Positions 1-8,419 of a stretch of 64,000 nucleotides of DNA are shown piece by piece. The notes under the pieces were generated by a model that saw only the letters and a list, made by a program, of their open reading frames with translations, was not told the origin of the DNA and searched no databases. Within the stretch, counting starts at the first letter, position 1; each line of letters begins with the position of its first letter. Where the stretch lies: positions 2,189,001 to 2,253,000 of the forward strand of contig NC_011566.1 in NCBI RefSeq assembly GCF_000014885.1, in the 5' to 3' direction. This stretch comes from Shewanella piezotolerans WP3. GTDB lineage: Bacteria > Pseudomonadota > Gammaproteobacteria > Enterobacterales > Shewanellaceae. A program made the translations under genes and the position numbers.

Positions 1-1
1 G

Positions 2-130
2 ATCCGACTCGGAGTGAAAAACATTGCAGATGAGCAGCCACCAATAGCAGATGAAAGCTTCGGTTACTTCTCTAGTGTTCATTCAAATCGTGGTCGTTAT
101 TTCTATATCGATATTCGTAAATCATTCTAA
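2..130 (+). CDS. TonB-dependent receptor, C-terminal end (partial)
   Basis: Only the last 42 codons lie in the window; the gene begins upstream of base 1. The visible end contains VKNIADEQPP followed by a stretch ending in YFYIDIRKSF and a TAA stop. A terminal aromatic residue, alternating hydrophobic residues in the last strand and the V-x-N-I/L-x-D-x-x-P motif are typical of the last strands of TonB-dependent outer membrane receptors. It lies 65 bases upstream of the M14 peptidase gene on the same strand, which suggests that the transporter and the peptidases handle the same peptide-like substrate. The family call is fairly firm; the substrate is unknown. Confidence 0.75.
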   Translation: MRLGVKNIADEQPPIADESFGYFSSVHSNRGRYFYIDIRKSF

Positions 131-195
131 ATCTACCTCTTAAAACACAATAAACCATAGAGAGCAAACGCTCTCTATGGCTAAGGTTTTTGAAT

Positions 196-1362
196 ATGTT
201 GTATAAAATCAGTTTTATTATTCTCAGCTTTGTGGTTATTGCCTGCAGTTCAGTCCAGCCGGTAACGCGTTGTGACGGGCCAGATCTTAAGATCAGCAGT
301 AACTTTGAGAATGCAAGAGTTAACGATTGCAAGATTGTCGATGGTAAAATCAAGCTCAGCATTACCCCAGAAAATGAGCCTATTAATGATAGCCCTTGGT
401 ACGCTTTTAAGATCACCTCTACGACAGAGAAGGAGGTTGAGGTATCAATCAGTTACCAAGGTGGGCATCAAAGATATACCCCTAAAGCCAGTCAAAACCG
501 TATTAACTGGCAGCCTTTAAAGTATCGAGTGCGTAATAATGTGCTGCACTTTAAGGTTGCAGTAAGCCCGACGCCTACGTTTATTGCAGGCCAAGAGTTA
601 ATCACTAATAAAGACTATGACATATGGATGAAAAGCTTAGCTAAACAGCCAAATGTGCGTCATTACACTCTGGGCCAATCAACACAACTCCGAGATATTG
701 GTGCGCTTGAGGTCACAGGCGAGGGAGATGAGTGGATAGTTGTTCTCGGACGTCAACACCCGCCTGAAGTCACCGGTGCTTTAGCGCTATTTCCATTCGT
801 TAATAACTTGATTGCTGATAGCCAATTATCAGCCCGCTTTATGCAGCGATTCAATATATTGATCGTGCCAGACTTAAACCCAGACGGTGTGGCCTTAGGT
901 AATTGGAGACACAATGCAAATGGTGTGGATCTTAACCGTGATTGGAAAGCATTTAAGCAGGTAGAGTCGAGATTGGTGCGCGATAAGCTTAAGGCCATCA
1001 CTCAGAGCGGCGGCAAGATCGTATTTGCCGTTGATTTCCACTCAACCAAGAAAGATATTTTTTACACCATGCCTTCTGATTATGGTTTAAACCCGCCGTT
1101 GTTGGTTGAAAGCTGGCTTGCGGAGTTGAGAGAGACCGTGTCGCCCTTTGTGATCCGCGAGCAGCCTGGACACAATTCAGACAAGGGGATCTTTAAGCAG
1201 TTTATTGCTGATGAATATGGGGTTCATGGGATCACCTATGAGATGGGTGACAATACCGATAGAGCGGTAATTAAGAAGCTTGCAGTAGTCGCTAGCGACA
1301 GTTTGATGCAAAAAATGCTCACCACAACGCCGAGTGAGTTTAAAGGGAAGTCGCTGAAATGA
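196..1362 (+). CDS. M14-family zinc carboxypeptidase-like lipoprotein
   Basis: A 388-residue predicted lipoprotein: the hydrophobic N-terminus ends in a lipobox (VIAC, Cys17) followed by Ser-Ser. The peptidase domain shows the M14 zinc ligands His188 and Glu191 (in RQHPPE), His282 (in VDFHST), a conserved NPDG...NRDW block (about residues 228-250) and the likely catalytic Glu349 (ITYEMGD). The family cleaves C-terminal residues from peptides or muropeptides. ATG at 196 is preferred over the TTG at 190 because TAAGG sits about 9 bases upstream of it. The stop overlaps the start of the next gene by four bases (ATGA), so the two are translationally coupled. A location facing the periplasm or outer membrane is inferred from the lipobox. 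Confidence 0.85.
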   Translation: MLYKISFIILSFVVIACSSVQPVTRCDGPDLKISSNFENARVNDCKIVDGKIKLSITPENEPINDSPWYAFKITSTTEKEVEVSISYQGGHQRYTPKASQNRINWQPLKYRVRNNVLHFKVAVSPTPTFIAGQELITNKDYDIWMKSLAKQPNVRHYTLGQSTQLRDIGALEVTGEGDEWIVVLGRQHPPEVTGALALFPFVNNLIADSQLSARFMQRFNILIVPDLNPDGVALGNWRHNANGVDLNRDWKAFKQVESRLVRDKLKAITQSGGKIVFAVDFHSTKKDIFYTMPSDYGLNPPLLVESWLAELRETVSPFVIREQPGHNSDKGIFKQFIADEYGVHGITYEMGDNTDRAVIKKLAVVASDSLMQKMLTTTPSEFKGKSLK

Positions 1363-2906
1363 AACAATTGTCATTAGTTGCCAGTTTACTATGCGTGTCG
1401 CTCAGTTCCATTGCTGTGGAACCACAAGAGGTCGATCTATTAATCAGTGGTAAGCGCGTGCATATTGGTGATGGTTCAGCGCAAAGAGCGTTAGATATAG
1501 CCATTTGCGGCGATAAAATTTGCGGTATCAGTCCGCTGGGCGAAGTGAAGTACGTTGCTAAGCAAAGGATTGATGCTAAAAACTCTGTCGTGAGTCCTGG
1601 GTTTATTGATCCACATACCCATAGCATTGAACAGTTACTGAGTGAGGATAAAAAAGCCAACCTCAACTATCTCTATCAAGGTGTTACAACTGTGGTCAAC
1701 GGTAACGACGGCGATGGTCGTGCCGACATTCAACGATTAAGCATGCAGCTTACTAAAAATGGTATCGGTACCAATACCGCATTACTTGCGGGCCATGGCT
1801 ATATTCGTAGGGCAGTAATGGGTTTAGCTGAGCGCTATGCCACTAAGGCTGAGATAGCTCAAATGCAAATGTTGTTAACGCAAGCGATGGAGCAGGGGGC
1901 GGTGGGGCTATCGAGCGGATTGTATTATGTTCCGGGTGTGTATGCCGACGCCGAAGAAGTGATTGCATTGGCGAAAGTCGCAGCAAAATATGATGGCATT
2001 TACGATACCCACTTACGGGATGAAAGTACCTTTAATATCGGTTTTACAGCGGCGATAGAGGAAGCCATTAAGATTACCAACGCTGCGGATATCCATCTAC
2101 ATATTGCCCATATAAAAGCCTTAGGAAAAGATGTTTGGGGGCAAAGTAAAGATGTCATCAAATTGATTAATGCGGCGCAGCAATCGGGTAGCAGTATCTC
2201 AGCTGACCAATATCCATGGCGAGCCTCAGGTACCAACCTTAAGAGTGCTGTGGTGCCAAAGTGGGTGATGGCCGATTCACGTTCTCATTTTTTAAGTCGA
2301 CTCGAAGACCCTTCAAAGCGAGCGCAAATTATCAGTGAAATTGAAGAGAATATTAGGCGTAGGGGTGGACCCGATTCACTACTTATCACCGCAGCAGAAG
2401 ATGAGTCTTTAGAGGGGGAGACGCTAAAAGAGATCGCTGCTAAGTATCAAAAAACGGCAGCAGAGACCGTGCTGGAATTGGTCAAGGGTAGCCGAATTCG
2501 AGTGGCATCTTTTAACATGTCACCGGCAGATATAGAGCGATTTATGGTGCAGCCTTGGGTCGTTACCTCATCGGATGGCACCGATGGTCATCCTCGAAAG
2601 TATGCCAGCTTCCCTAAGAAATATCGTGAGTATGTGCAGCAAAAATCTTTGCTAACCTTGCCGCAGTTTATTCAGCAAAGTAGCAGTAAGACAGCCGCAA
2701 TATTGAAGCTGGATAAGCGAGGTTTATTACAAACCGGCTATTTTGCAGATATCGTTATTTTTGATTCTGAGCGATTACGTGATGAGGCTGACTTTGCTCA
2801 CTGGAACCGCTTGTCTAGTGGAGTTGATTACGTTGTTATAAACGGAAAGCTGGCCATCAACCAAGGCCAATATACGGGCTTGCTTGGGGGCCGAGTTGTG
2901 AAATAG
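1359..2906 (+). CDS. N-acyl-D-amino-acid deacylase-family amidohydrolase, exported
   Basis: 515 residues with an N-terminal signal peptide (cleavage near residue 19-20). Amidohydrolase motifs: DPHTHS (His86, His88), the family hallmark GLSSGLYYVPGVYA, THLRDES, HIAHIKALGK and the catalytic SSDGTDG near the C-terminus. D-aminoacylases remove the acyl group from N-acyl-D-amino acids. One oddity is that the segment that usually reads GNCG, whose Cys binds a zinc in characterised D-aminoacylases, reads GNDG here, so metal binding may differ. It is coupled to the upstream M14 gene, and a weak hairpin follows the stop. The substrate could be N-acyl-D-amino acids or D-residue dipeptides. Confidence 0.85.
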   Translation: MKQLSLVASLLCVSLSSIAVEPQEVDLLISGKRVHIGDGSAQRALDIAICGDKICGISPLGEVKYVAKQRIDAKNSVVSPGFIDPHTHSIEQLLSEDKKANLNYLYQGVTTVVNGNDGDGRADIQRLSMQLTKNGIGTNTALLAGHGYIRRAVMGLAERYATKAEIAQMQMLLTQAMEQGAVGLSSGLYYVPGVYADAEEVIALAKVAAKYDGIYDTHLRDESTFNIGFTAAIEEAIKITNAADIHLHIAHIKALGKDVWGQSKDVIKLINAAQQSGSSISADQYPWRASGTNLKSAVVPKWVMADSRSHFLSRLEDPSKRAQIISEIEENIRRRGGPDSLLITAAEDESLEGETLKEIAAKYQKTAAETVLELVKGSRIRVASFNMSPADIERFMVQPWVVTSSDGTDGHPRKYASFPKKYREYVQQKSLLTLPQFIQQSSSKTAAILKLDKRGLLQTGYFADIVIFDSERLRDEADFAHWNRLSSGVDYVVINGKLAINQGQYTGLLGGRVVK

Positions 2907-2924
2907 CGCCTTTCTTTAAAGGCG
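2905..2924 (+). terminator. weak hairpin after the amidohydrolase gene
   Basis: GCGCCTTT and AAAGGCGT form a short stem just after the stop at 2906, followed by a broken T-rich stretch (TTGATTTTAG). It is a plausible rho-independent terminator for the receptor/M14/amidohydrolase run. Confidence 0.4.
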
Positions 2925-2951
2925 TTGATTTTAGTGTTGGTTATTTAGGCG

Positions 2952-3098
2952 CTAGTTGTAACCGAGCACATAGCAAGATTCATCGGCTAAATACTCGTTA
3001 GTCCAAGTATCTGTTGGTTTTTTATCGCTATTTACCTCGTCCAATGCTAATTGCTGCTCGTTTTTATCTACACTGAAATGCTGTAATTGATGTTCCAT
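2952..3098 (-). CDS. small ORF, 48 residues, unknown
   Basis: ATG at 3098 reads through 48 codons to a TAG. A GAGG sequence lies about 10 bases upstream of the start. The product is acidic and hydrophilic, begins MEHQLQHFSV and ends in a segment rich in Tyr, Asp and Glu with a single Cys (LADESCYVLGYN). It has no signal peptide or membrane helix. It lies in an otherwise empty 408-base gap between the peptidase genes and the CapA gene, on the opposite strand. It could be a genuine small protein, a precursor peptide, or a chance ORF. I recognise no family and see no modifying enzyme nearby. Confidence 0.4.
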   Translation of the reverse strand: MEHQLQHFSVDKNEQQLALDEVNSDKKPTDTWTNEYLADESCYVLGYN

Positions 3099-3314
3099 GT
3101 CGGCTGCCTCATTTGTCTAGTTTGTTTACGTTAGCAAGTTTTATATTGCTTGGCTAAGACAGAAGGTTGCTTAAACTATAGACAGTGTCTATAGCGTGAT
3201 ATTTCCCTTTTTACTTCATAACCTAACGTTATGAACTTGGCTGATTATTTGCGGTGTGTAGCTCGCTTTAATCGGATATATTTAACGATTCATTTACCTT
3301 TGGGTGACTAACAT

Positions 3315-5372
3315 ATGACCTTCAAACTGATCTGCTGCAGCGTATTTCTGCTCTCGGCCAATGTCGCAACTGCGGCAGACTTGATAACCCTAAAAGGGCG
3401 AGTGTTTACTGAGGCTCATAGGCCGATTGCACTGGCGCAGGTATCGGTCGGTCAACAACTTGTGCAAACGGATAATGAAGGACGCTATGAGCTTAAGGTC
3501 GCGGCGGCGGAATCTTACTTGTTAAAGTTGCAGGCGAAAGGTCACTATCAGGGGCTGCAAACATTCAGCCATTATGAGTTAGGCGCAAGTAATAACACTA
3601 TTGGTGATATCCAATTGGTGGCGGAAAAAGCAGGTCGTACATTGCTCACCTTCGGTGGCGATGTGATGATGGGTCGTCGTTATGCAAAACCGCGTTTTAA
3701 TAACGCAGTGATTATTAACGCAGAGAGTAAAACTGAAGACACGAGATCGATAGTTCAACATGTTAAGCCCTATTTAAGCTTGGCTGATCTCGCCTCGGTT
3801 AATTTGGAAACGCAGATCGCCGCTCATAAACCTGCAGAGCGCGCGCCAAAATCAGTAACCTTCTATTCGCCCCCGGAAACCCTCGCGGCATTAGAATGGG
3901 CTGGGATCGATTTTGTCACCTTAGGTAACAATCATACTTATGACTATCTAGATGAAGGGCTGGAGTCAACACTTGCTTATCTTGCACAAAGCCCTCTGGC
4001 TTATGCCGGTGCAGGCAAAGATCAAGCTGACGCATTAGCCGCTTACCGAACCACGCTCAACGGTAACCCGTTTTCATTTTTAGGTTACGTGGGGTGGCAG
4101 GGAAATTTCACACCAAATCAAACCGCTTCGCTTAAAAAAGGTGGCGCCGCTTTCGGTTCTGAGGACAATATTCAAGCGTCAGTCGCGCAAGAGGCTTCGG
4201 CAAGCAGAACGACCGTGGTGCAGTATCATGGTGGATTGGAATATAGCGCTGAGCCGACAATGGTTTTGGAGCAAAAACTAAAGTTAGCCATTGATAGCGG
4301 TGCGGATTTAGCCGTTGGGCATCATCCCCATGTCACTCAAGGTTTTGAGATCTACAATGACAAATTAATTGCTTACTCAATGGGGAATTTCATCTTCGAT
4401 CAGTATTTTTACGCGACACCCTATTCTTTTATGTTAAATGTGTGGATGGACGGTGATGTTTTTCACCGTGCTGAAATTGTCCCTGTTTATTTGAAAGGCT
4501 ATAAGCCGACGCCCGCGACGGGTGCGCAGCGCTATACGGTACTAAAACGCTTGAGTACACTATCTAAAAAGCGCGGTGTCGACATTCAAGTCTCAGGTGG
4601 GCATGGGGTGATTACGCGTCACTCTCCATCGCGCCAACCTGGGATGTTAACGATAAAGCCGTTGGCAAAGCAGAGTGTATTTGATCTCTATAACAGTGAT
4701 TGGAGTCAGCAACTTAAGCGTGTCGAAAGTAACAAGACGGGGATAAAGTATCGCGTTGGCAAAAATCTGGTTAATGGTTCTGATTTTGAAAGCTTTGCGC
4801 TGTTTAATACCGCAGAGCGTGGTTGGGATCTCGACCAATCACCGTTTGAAATAACCACTGCAGAGGCAAGTAGTGGCCAATATGCGCTCGAAGCAAGATT
4901 ACCAGCCAAGGCGACTGCAACCATAGGTATGACTAATTTTCGTCGAGTTTATAACTCTAGCAGCCCGATGACCTTAGCCTTGAATATCAAAGCGCCTCAA
5001 AATACTAAGGTGAATCTTTATTGGCAGGGGCGCAAGACGCGAGAAAAATTAGACACGGCATTACAGCAGGGTGAAAAACACTTGATAAGTAGTCAGCTTC
5101 TATCTGGCGAAAATGCACAATGGCAAAACATTGAGGCACAATTTAATTCACCTCGGATTGGTTATCGTAGTATCCGCGTATTAGTTGAATTTGAAAACCT
5201 AAGCCAATCAAGTGAGTCGATTTATGTTGATGACATAAACTTGATCGAGTGGCAGTCAGCATTTTCGAGTCAACCGAACTTCAAACCCATGTCTGATGAT
5301 GCCGCAGCTGCATCGCATATTGGTTTCGATCGTCCTCTGGCAGCCAACGAGCAGGTGACACTTAGCTTTTAA
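3315..5372 (+). CDS. CapA-type metallophosphatase protein, exported
   Basis: 685 residues. Signal peptide (residues 1-20), then a carboxypeptidase-regulatory-like beta domain (about 25-95), then the CapA/PGA_cap domain (about 110-380) with TFGGDVMMGRR, SVNLETQI, TLGNNHTYDY, QYHGGLEY, GHHPHVTQ and SMGNFIFDQ, all hallmarks of this calcineurin-like fold. The C-terminal 230 residues look like a carbohydrate-binding beta-sandwich. CapA proteins are linked to poly-gamma-glutamate capsules; CapA-like proteins elsewhere act on other polymers. No capB or capC is visible, so capsule synthesis is not supported. The location next to the M14 and amidohydrolase genes makes a role in peptide or polymer breakdown equally possible. 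Confidence 0.8.
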   Translation: MTFKLICCSVFLLSANVATAADLITLKGRVFTEAHRPIALAQVSVGQQLVQTDNEGRYELKVAAAESYLLKLQAKGHYQGLQTFSHYELGASNNTIGDIQLVAEKAGRTLLTFGGDVMMGRRYAKPRFNNAVIINAESKTEDTRSIVQHVKPYLSLADLASVNLETQIAAHKPAERAPKSVTFYSPPETLAALEWAGIDFVTLGNNHTYDYLDEGLESTLAYLAQSPLAYAGAGKDQADALAAYRTTLNGNPFSFLGYVGWQGNFTPNQTASLKKGGAAFGSEDNIQASVAQEASASRTTVVQYHGGLEYSAEPTMVLEQKLKLAIDSGADLAVGHHPHVTQGFEIYNDKLIAYSMGNFIFDQYFYATPYSFMLNVWMDGDVFHRAEIVPVYLKGYKPTPATGAQRYTVLKRLSTLSKKRGVDIQVSGGHGVITRHSPSRQPGMLTIKPLAKQSVFDLYNSDWSQQLKRVESNKTGIKYRVGKNLVNGSDFESFALFNTAERGWDLDQSPFEITTAEASSGQYALEARLPAKATATIGMTNFRRVYNSSSPMTLALNIKAPQNTKVNLYWQGRKTREKLDTALQQGEKHLISSQLLSGENAQWQNIEAQFNSPRIGYRSIRVLVEFENLSQSSESIYVDDINLIEWQSAFSSQPNFKPMSDDAAAASHIGFDRPLAANEQVTLSF

Positions 5373-5386
5373 TATGGATTAGCCTA

Positions 5387-5444
5387 CCTTGAATGAGTTC
5401 GCCAAAAACACTCTGAGTAGATCAAATCCTTCTACCGATTGGTA
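5387..5444. repeat. remnant of an ATACCAAT-type element
   Basis: This stretch matches the right end of the element at 8031-8295: CTTGAATGAGTTCGCC, then AAACACTCTGAGTAGATCAA, then a decayed terminal repeat (ACCGATTGGTA). Only about 58 bases remain. Confidence 0.6.
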
Positions 5445-5453
5445 GAAGCATAA

Positions 5454-5475
5454 AAAGGAGGCGCTTGCCTCCTTT
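5454..5475. terminator. bidirectional terminator between convergent genes
   Basis: A perfect 9-bp stem (AAAGGAGGC / GCCTCCTTT) with a GCTT loop lies between the convergent CapA and NADH dehydrogenase genes. T-rich tracts on both sides suit termination in both directions. Confidence 0.75.
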
Positions 5476-5536
5476 CTTGTATGTTTAATGCTCCCCTGAC
5501 CTGAAGCACCTTTCGAGTCAGGGGATGTTGCGTAGT

Positions 5537-6745
5537 TTAAGCTGGCTTAAACATACATTTTAAGCGCTTGATGATAATCAGTCGTGACATGGTAAACAGG
5601 CCACTGACCGTTTTTTGATGCAGGCGGAAAATCGTATCGTACAGGCGGCGAACTAAGCGGCCTTTTAACACTAATCTGTCATTCATCAGGGTGCTGATGG
5701 CAAAGTTATGCCCAATTGCAACGACCATTCCGCCATCCTTGTAGACGAAAGGTTTCAGCGCTTTGCCCTCTAAATGCGCCACCAAGTTCTTTGCTAAATG
5801 CACTGCGGCGCGATTAGCAGCCTGTGCTTTTGGTGGGACTTGAGTACCATCTGCCTGAGGGATTGCGGCGCAATCACCTAGGGAGAAAATTGATGCATCA
5901 GCTGTTGTAGCCAGTGTTTGCTCAACGACCAACTGATTCGCGTTATTACTCTGCAAACCACCGATGTTTTTAAGCCAATCGGGCGCTTTAATTCCAGCAG
6001 CCCAAAACTGGACATCAGCGGTTAATATTTTGCCATCGACAGTGGTCATGCGCGAAGCTTCAACACTGGCGATACGAGTGTTGAGCATGATGTTGACCTG
6101 GTACTGCTCAAGTCGTGATTGAGCTAGATCTGACATTTTCTGTGGACTATTAGGTAATACCCTGTCAGCAGCTTCTATCAGGTTGATGTTTAGTTTGGCG
6201 GCATAAGGGTTTTTCGCCAATTTTGCACTTACTTTCGCTAACTCAGCAGCGAGTTCAAGACCGGTAGCGCCTGCACCGACGATATTAATGGTGCGCTCTT
6301 GGCCTGAGCGTAACAGGGTGCTTATCTGGTGCCAACTATCTCGAGCTTGCTCTGGAGTGTCGAGAAACAGGCAGTGCTCTTTAGCACCTTGAGTCGCAAA
6401 ATCGTTGCTAATGGCGCCGATAGCAATCACTAAGTAATCATATTCAATAGTATCTGCTTCACCGTTAGGCTTACGCACCACGAGCTGTTTATCTTGTCGG
6501 TTGATGTCTATCATCCACGCTTGATAATGCATGTAACCATTCTTAGCGCCATGACTAAAATAGCAAAGGCTGTCGAGGTCGCTATCAAAAGTTCCCGCAG
6601 CAATCTCATGGAAACGAGGCTTCCAGTAATGGTGAGTTTCCCCTTCGACAAGGACGACTTCATCTTGACGATTGACAGAACGTCCTAAGAGACTAGCGAT
6701 TTCAAGACCAGCAGCGCCGCCACCAACAATAACAATACGAGACAT
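5537..6745 (-). CDS. type II NADH dehydrogenase (NDH-2)
   Basis: A 402-residue FAD/NAD(P)-dependent oxidoreductase. The N-terminal FAD-binding motif is VIVGGGAAGLE; the second dinucleotide (NADH) motif is NIVGAGATGLELA near residue 160. The FAD-closing motif FSLGDCAAIPQ follows near residue 290. The C-terminal region is basic and amphipathic, as in membrane-bound NDH-2, which passes electrons from NADH to quinone without pumping protons. ATG at 6745 is chosen because AGAGGAA lies 6-7 bases upstream; a longer in-frame start at 6763 would place that site inside the gene. It appears monocistronic. The family is firm; whether NADH or another donor is used cannot be read from sequence. Confidence 0.85.
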   Translation of the reverse strand: MSRIVIVGGGAAGLEIASLLGRSVNRQDEVVLVEGETHHYWKPRFHEIAAGTFDSDLDSLCYFSHGAKNGYMHYQAWMIDINRQDKQLVVRKPNGEADTIEYDYLVIAIGAISNDFATQGAKEHCLFLDTPEQARDSWHQISTLLRSGQERTINIVGAGATGLELAAELAKVSAKLAKNPYAAKLNINLIEAADRVLPNSPQKMSDLAQSRLEQYQVNIMLNTRIASVEASRMTTVDGKILTADVQFWAAGIKAPDWLKNIGGLQSNNANQLVVEQTLATTADASIFSLGDCAAIPQADGTQVPPKAQAANRAAVHLAKNLVAHLEGKALKPFVYKDGGMVVAIGHNFAISTLMNDRLVLKGRLVRRLYDTIFRLHQKTVSGLFTMSRLIIIKRLKCMFKPA

Positions 6746-7330
6746 AATAGTTCCTCTGTGCACCGTAATCGGTGCTGTAATACTTTTGACAATTGCCTTA
6801 GGGCTTGAGCGTTCAAAAAGAATGCTCTTCCTTAGGACTTAAGATGGGGCTCATTATAGTTACCATCGTATTTGGAACAATTGGCTTAAAAGGCAAATTA
6901 CTTTTACCAAATAGTAATAATCGAAGTGTAGGCTTGGTGCTGGCCGTCCTTGAGACATTAAATCGTTATTTAAGGGCGACAGAGATCGTTGTGCTATACA
7001 TGCACTTTGGTTGTTCGGTGATGTTAACTTTTCAGGCACCTTCTTAGCGTTTGCTAATTGTTTACACCTTTCTAAACTTCTTTTCGCCCTCATTGTGAGT
7101 CCTTTTCCGCACTGATGACTATTTCTCGAAAAGTTATCGCCTTAGACTTTAAAGAGGTCGAGCCTGAATACGTTTGGGCTTCTTGCTTTATTACTCAATA
7201 GCAAAAGTGATTTACCATTTCACCCGATTATTACCTGATTGATTATTAATATAATACTCGCAATAAAATCAGTGTCCCCATTTTTACTGCGGGGATTCCC
7301 GCCGCTTACTTTAGATTTAAGGCTTACATT
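6746..7330. other. intergenic region, no gene seen
   Basis: 585 bases between the divergent NADH dehydrogenase and SMR genes. It holds only short, unconvincing ORFs. Just before the SMR gene there is a small hairpin (TCCCC...GGGGA near 7274-7295). Promoters for both genes are presumably here, but no clear regulator site could be picked out. Confidence 0.5.
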
Positions 7331-7657
7331 ATGAGTTGGATTTTTCTATTACTGGGTGTCATGGCTGAAGCTTTATCTCATGTGGCGCTAAAAGCGACTG
7401 ATGGTTTTAGCAAGCCGTTGCCTGCTGCTATGGTCATACTGGGCCATTTGACGGCATTTATCTTTCTAGGCCAAGCGATGAAAGGCATGCCGGTTGGAGT
7501 GGTGCATGCGTTATGGGCGGGTCTGGCTATTGTCACCGTCACATTACTATCCGCGCTGTTTTATCGTCAACATTTGGATTTAACTGCTTGGGTTGGCATG
7601 GGGCTAGTGGCCGCAGGAGTGATAATGATTAACTTGTCTCAAGGACATAGTCACTAG
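7331..7657 (+). CDS. small multidrug resistance (SMR) transporter
   Basis: 108 residues with four predicted membrane helices. The essential membrane Glu of the family is present in helix 1 (GVMAEALSHVALK). The conserved ALWAGLAIV segment in helix 3 and the loop FYRQHLDL resemble EmrE/Qac-type pumps (WSGVGIV, FGQRLDL in EmrE) more than the guanidinium exporters. These proteins work as antiparallel dimers in the inner membrane and exchange protons for cationic compounds. The stop codon TAG is partly supplied by an inserted miniature element that starts at the last bases of the gene; the reading frame is not altered. Confidence 0.85.
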   Translation: MSWIFLLLGVMAEALSHVALKATDGFSKPLPAAMVILGHLTAFIFLGQAMKGMPVGVVHALWAGLAIVTVTLLSALFYRQHLDLTAWVGMGLVAAGVIMINLSQGHSH

Positions 7658-7920
7658 GGGCTGTTGATCTTTCGAGCTTAGTTTTTGTTCGAATTCAATG
7701 CTTCTAATACAAGGCTTGAGCGATAAAGCTTAGCTGGCTAAGTGAAAAGCTCATAACACCGTAATAGAAGCATTGAAGCGAACCCAAAGGGCCGCGTTTC
7801 TTGGCTATTTTTACTGTGTTGTAGACTATTTGTGGAGAATAACTAAACGGCATAGCCTCCGCCTTGTCAAAATAGCCAATAAACTGCGGCAAAAACAACC
7901 GTGAAAGATCAACAGCCCCT
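7656..7920. mobile_element. MITE-like element with 18-bp terminal inverted repeats
   Basis: 265 bases with perfect 18-bp ends: AGGGGCTGTTGATCTTTC at 7656-7673 and its reverse complement at 7903-7920. No transposase is encoded. If the element proper is taken as GGGGCTG...CAGCCCC, both sides are flanked by TA, consistent with a TA target duplication as in IS630/Tc1-type elements. It sits exactly at the stop codon of the SMR gene. The mobilising transposase is not in this window. Confidence 0.75.
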
Positions 7921-8030
7921 AATAGCCAGTCGCCTTGCGTTTATCCCGTTGAACTGATGTTTCTCCAAAGCGCTATATCCTCGGAGTTTTTACCCTAGCG
8001 GACAAGACTAATTTATAACTATGATTTGTT

Positions 8031-8295
8031 ATACCAATCAGTATAAAGATTTGATCGCTCAGCGAGAATTTAGCTGCTTTGAGGTAAGGCAATAAATGAA
8101 GGACATAGTTATTCTACGTTCAAGTTCATTAACGCAGCATCAAAGCCGCTAAAACTCGCCTGTAAGGAGTGTTTTTGGCTTCCTACTTCTGCGTTGAATA
8201 AACTCATAAGGGAACAACCATTGTGTTCTATATCCGCCTTGAATTAGTTCGCCAGAAACACTCTGAGTAGATCAACTTCTTATACTGATTGGTAT
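8031..8295. mobile_element. MITE-like element, ATACCAATCAGTATAA type
   Basis: 265 bases with imperfect 26-bp inverted ends beginning ATACCAATCAGTATAA. The interior contains GTGTTTTTGGCTT and TTGAATAAACTCATAAGGGA blocks shared, in opposite orientation, with the element at 21714-22078. No ORF of note. It is a non-coding miniature element lying upstream of the beta-barrel gene at 8420. Confidence 0.75.
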
Positions 8296-8419
8296 TACTG
8301 TCTCATTATTTAATACAAACTGGCTGGCAATAGGCACTTTTTCATCGTGTTCCCAATGAGTAATCTAACCTCAACGTCGATTACGACGTGAAATAGAGAA
8401 GTCATTAGTGAGGTTTGTT

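Noticed and set aside
3015..3098. A microviridin/graspetide-type core in the 48-residue ORF (KKPTD followed by acidic residues).
   Set aside because: The family core motif is not matched and there is no ATP-grasp ligase nearby.
3315..5372. A poly-gamma-glutamate capsule synthesis locus.
   Set aside because: No capB, capC or ligase genes are near; only the CapA-like protein is present.
6805..7093. Overlapping ORFs on both strands between the NADH dehydrogenase and SMR genes.
   Set aside because: They overlap each other on opposite strands, lack Shine-Dalgarno sites and show no domain-like pattern.
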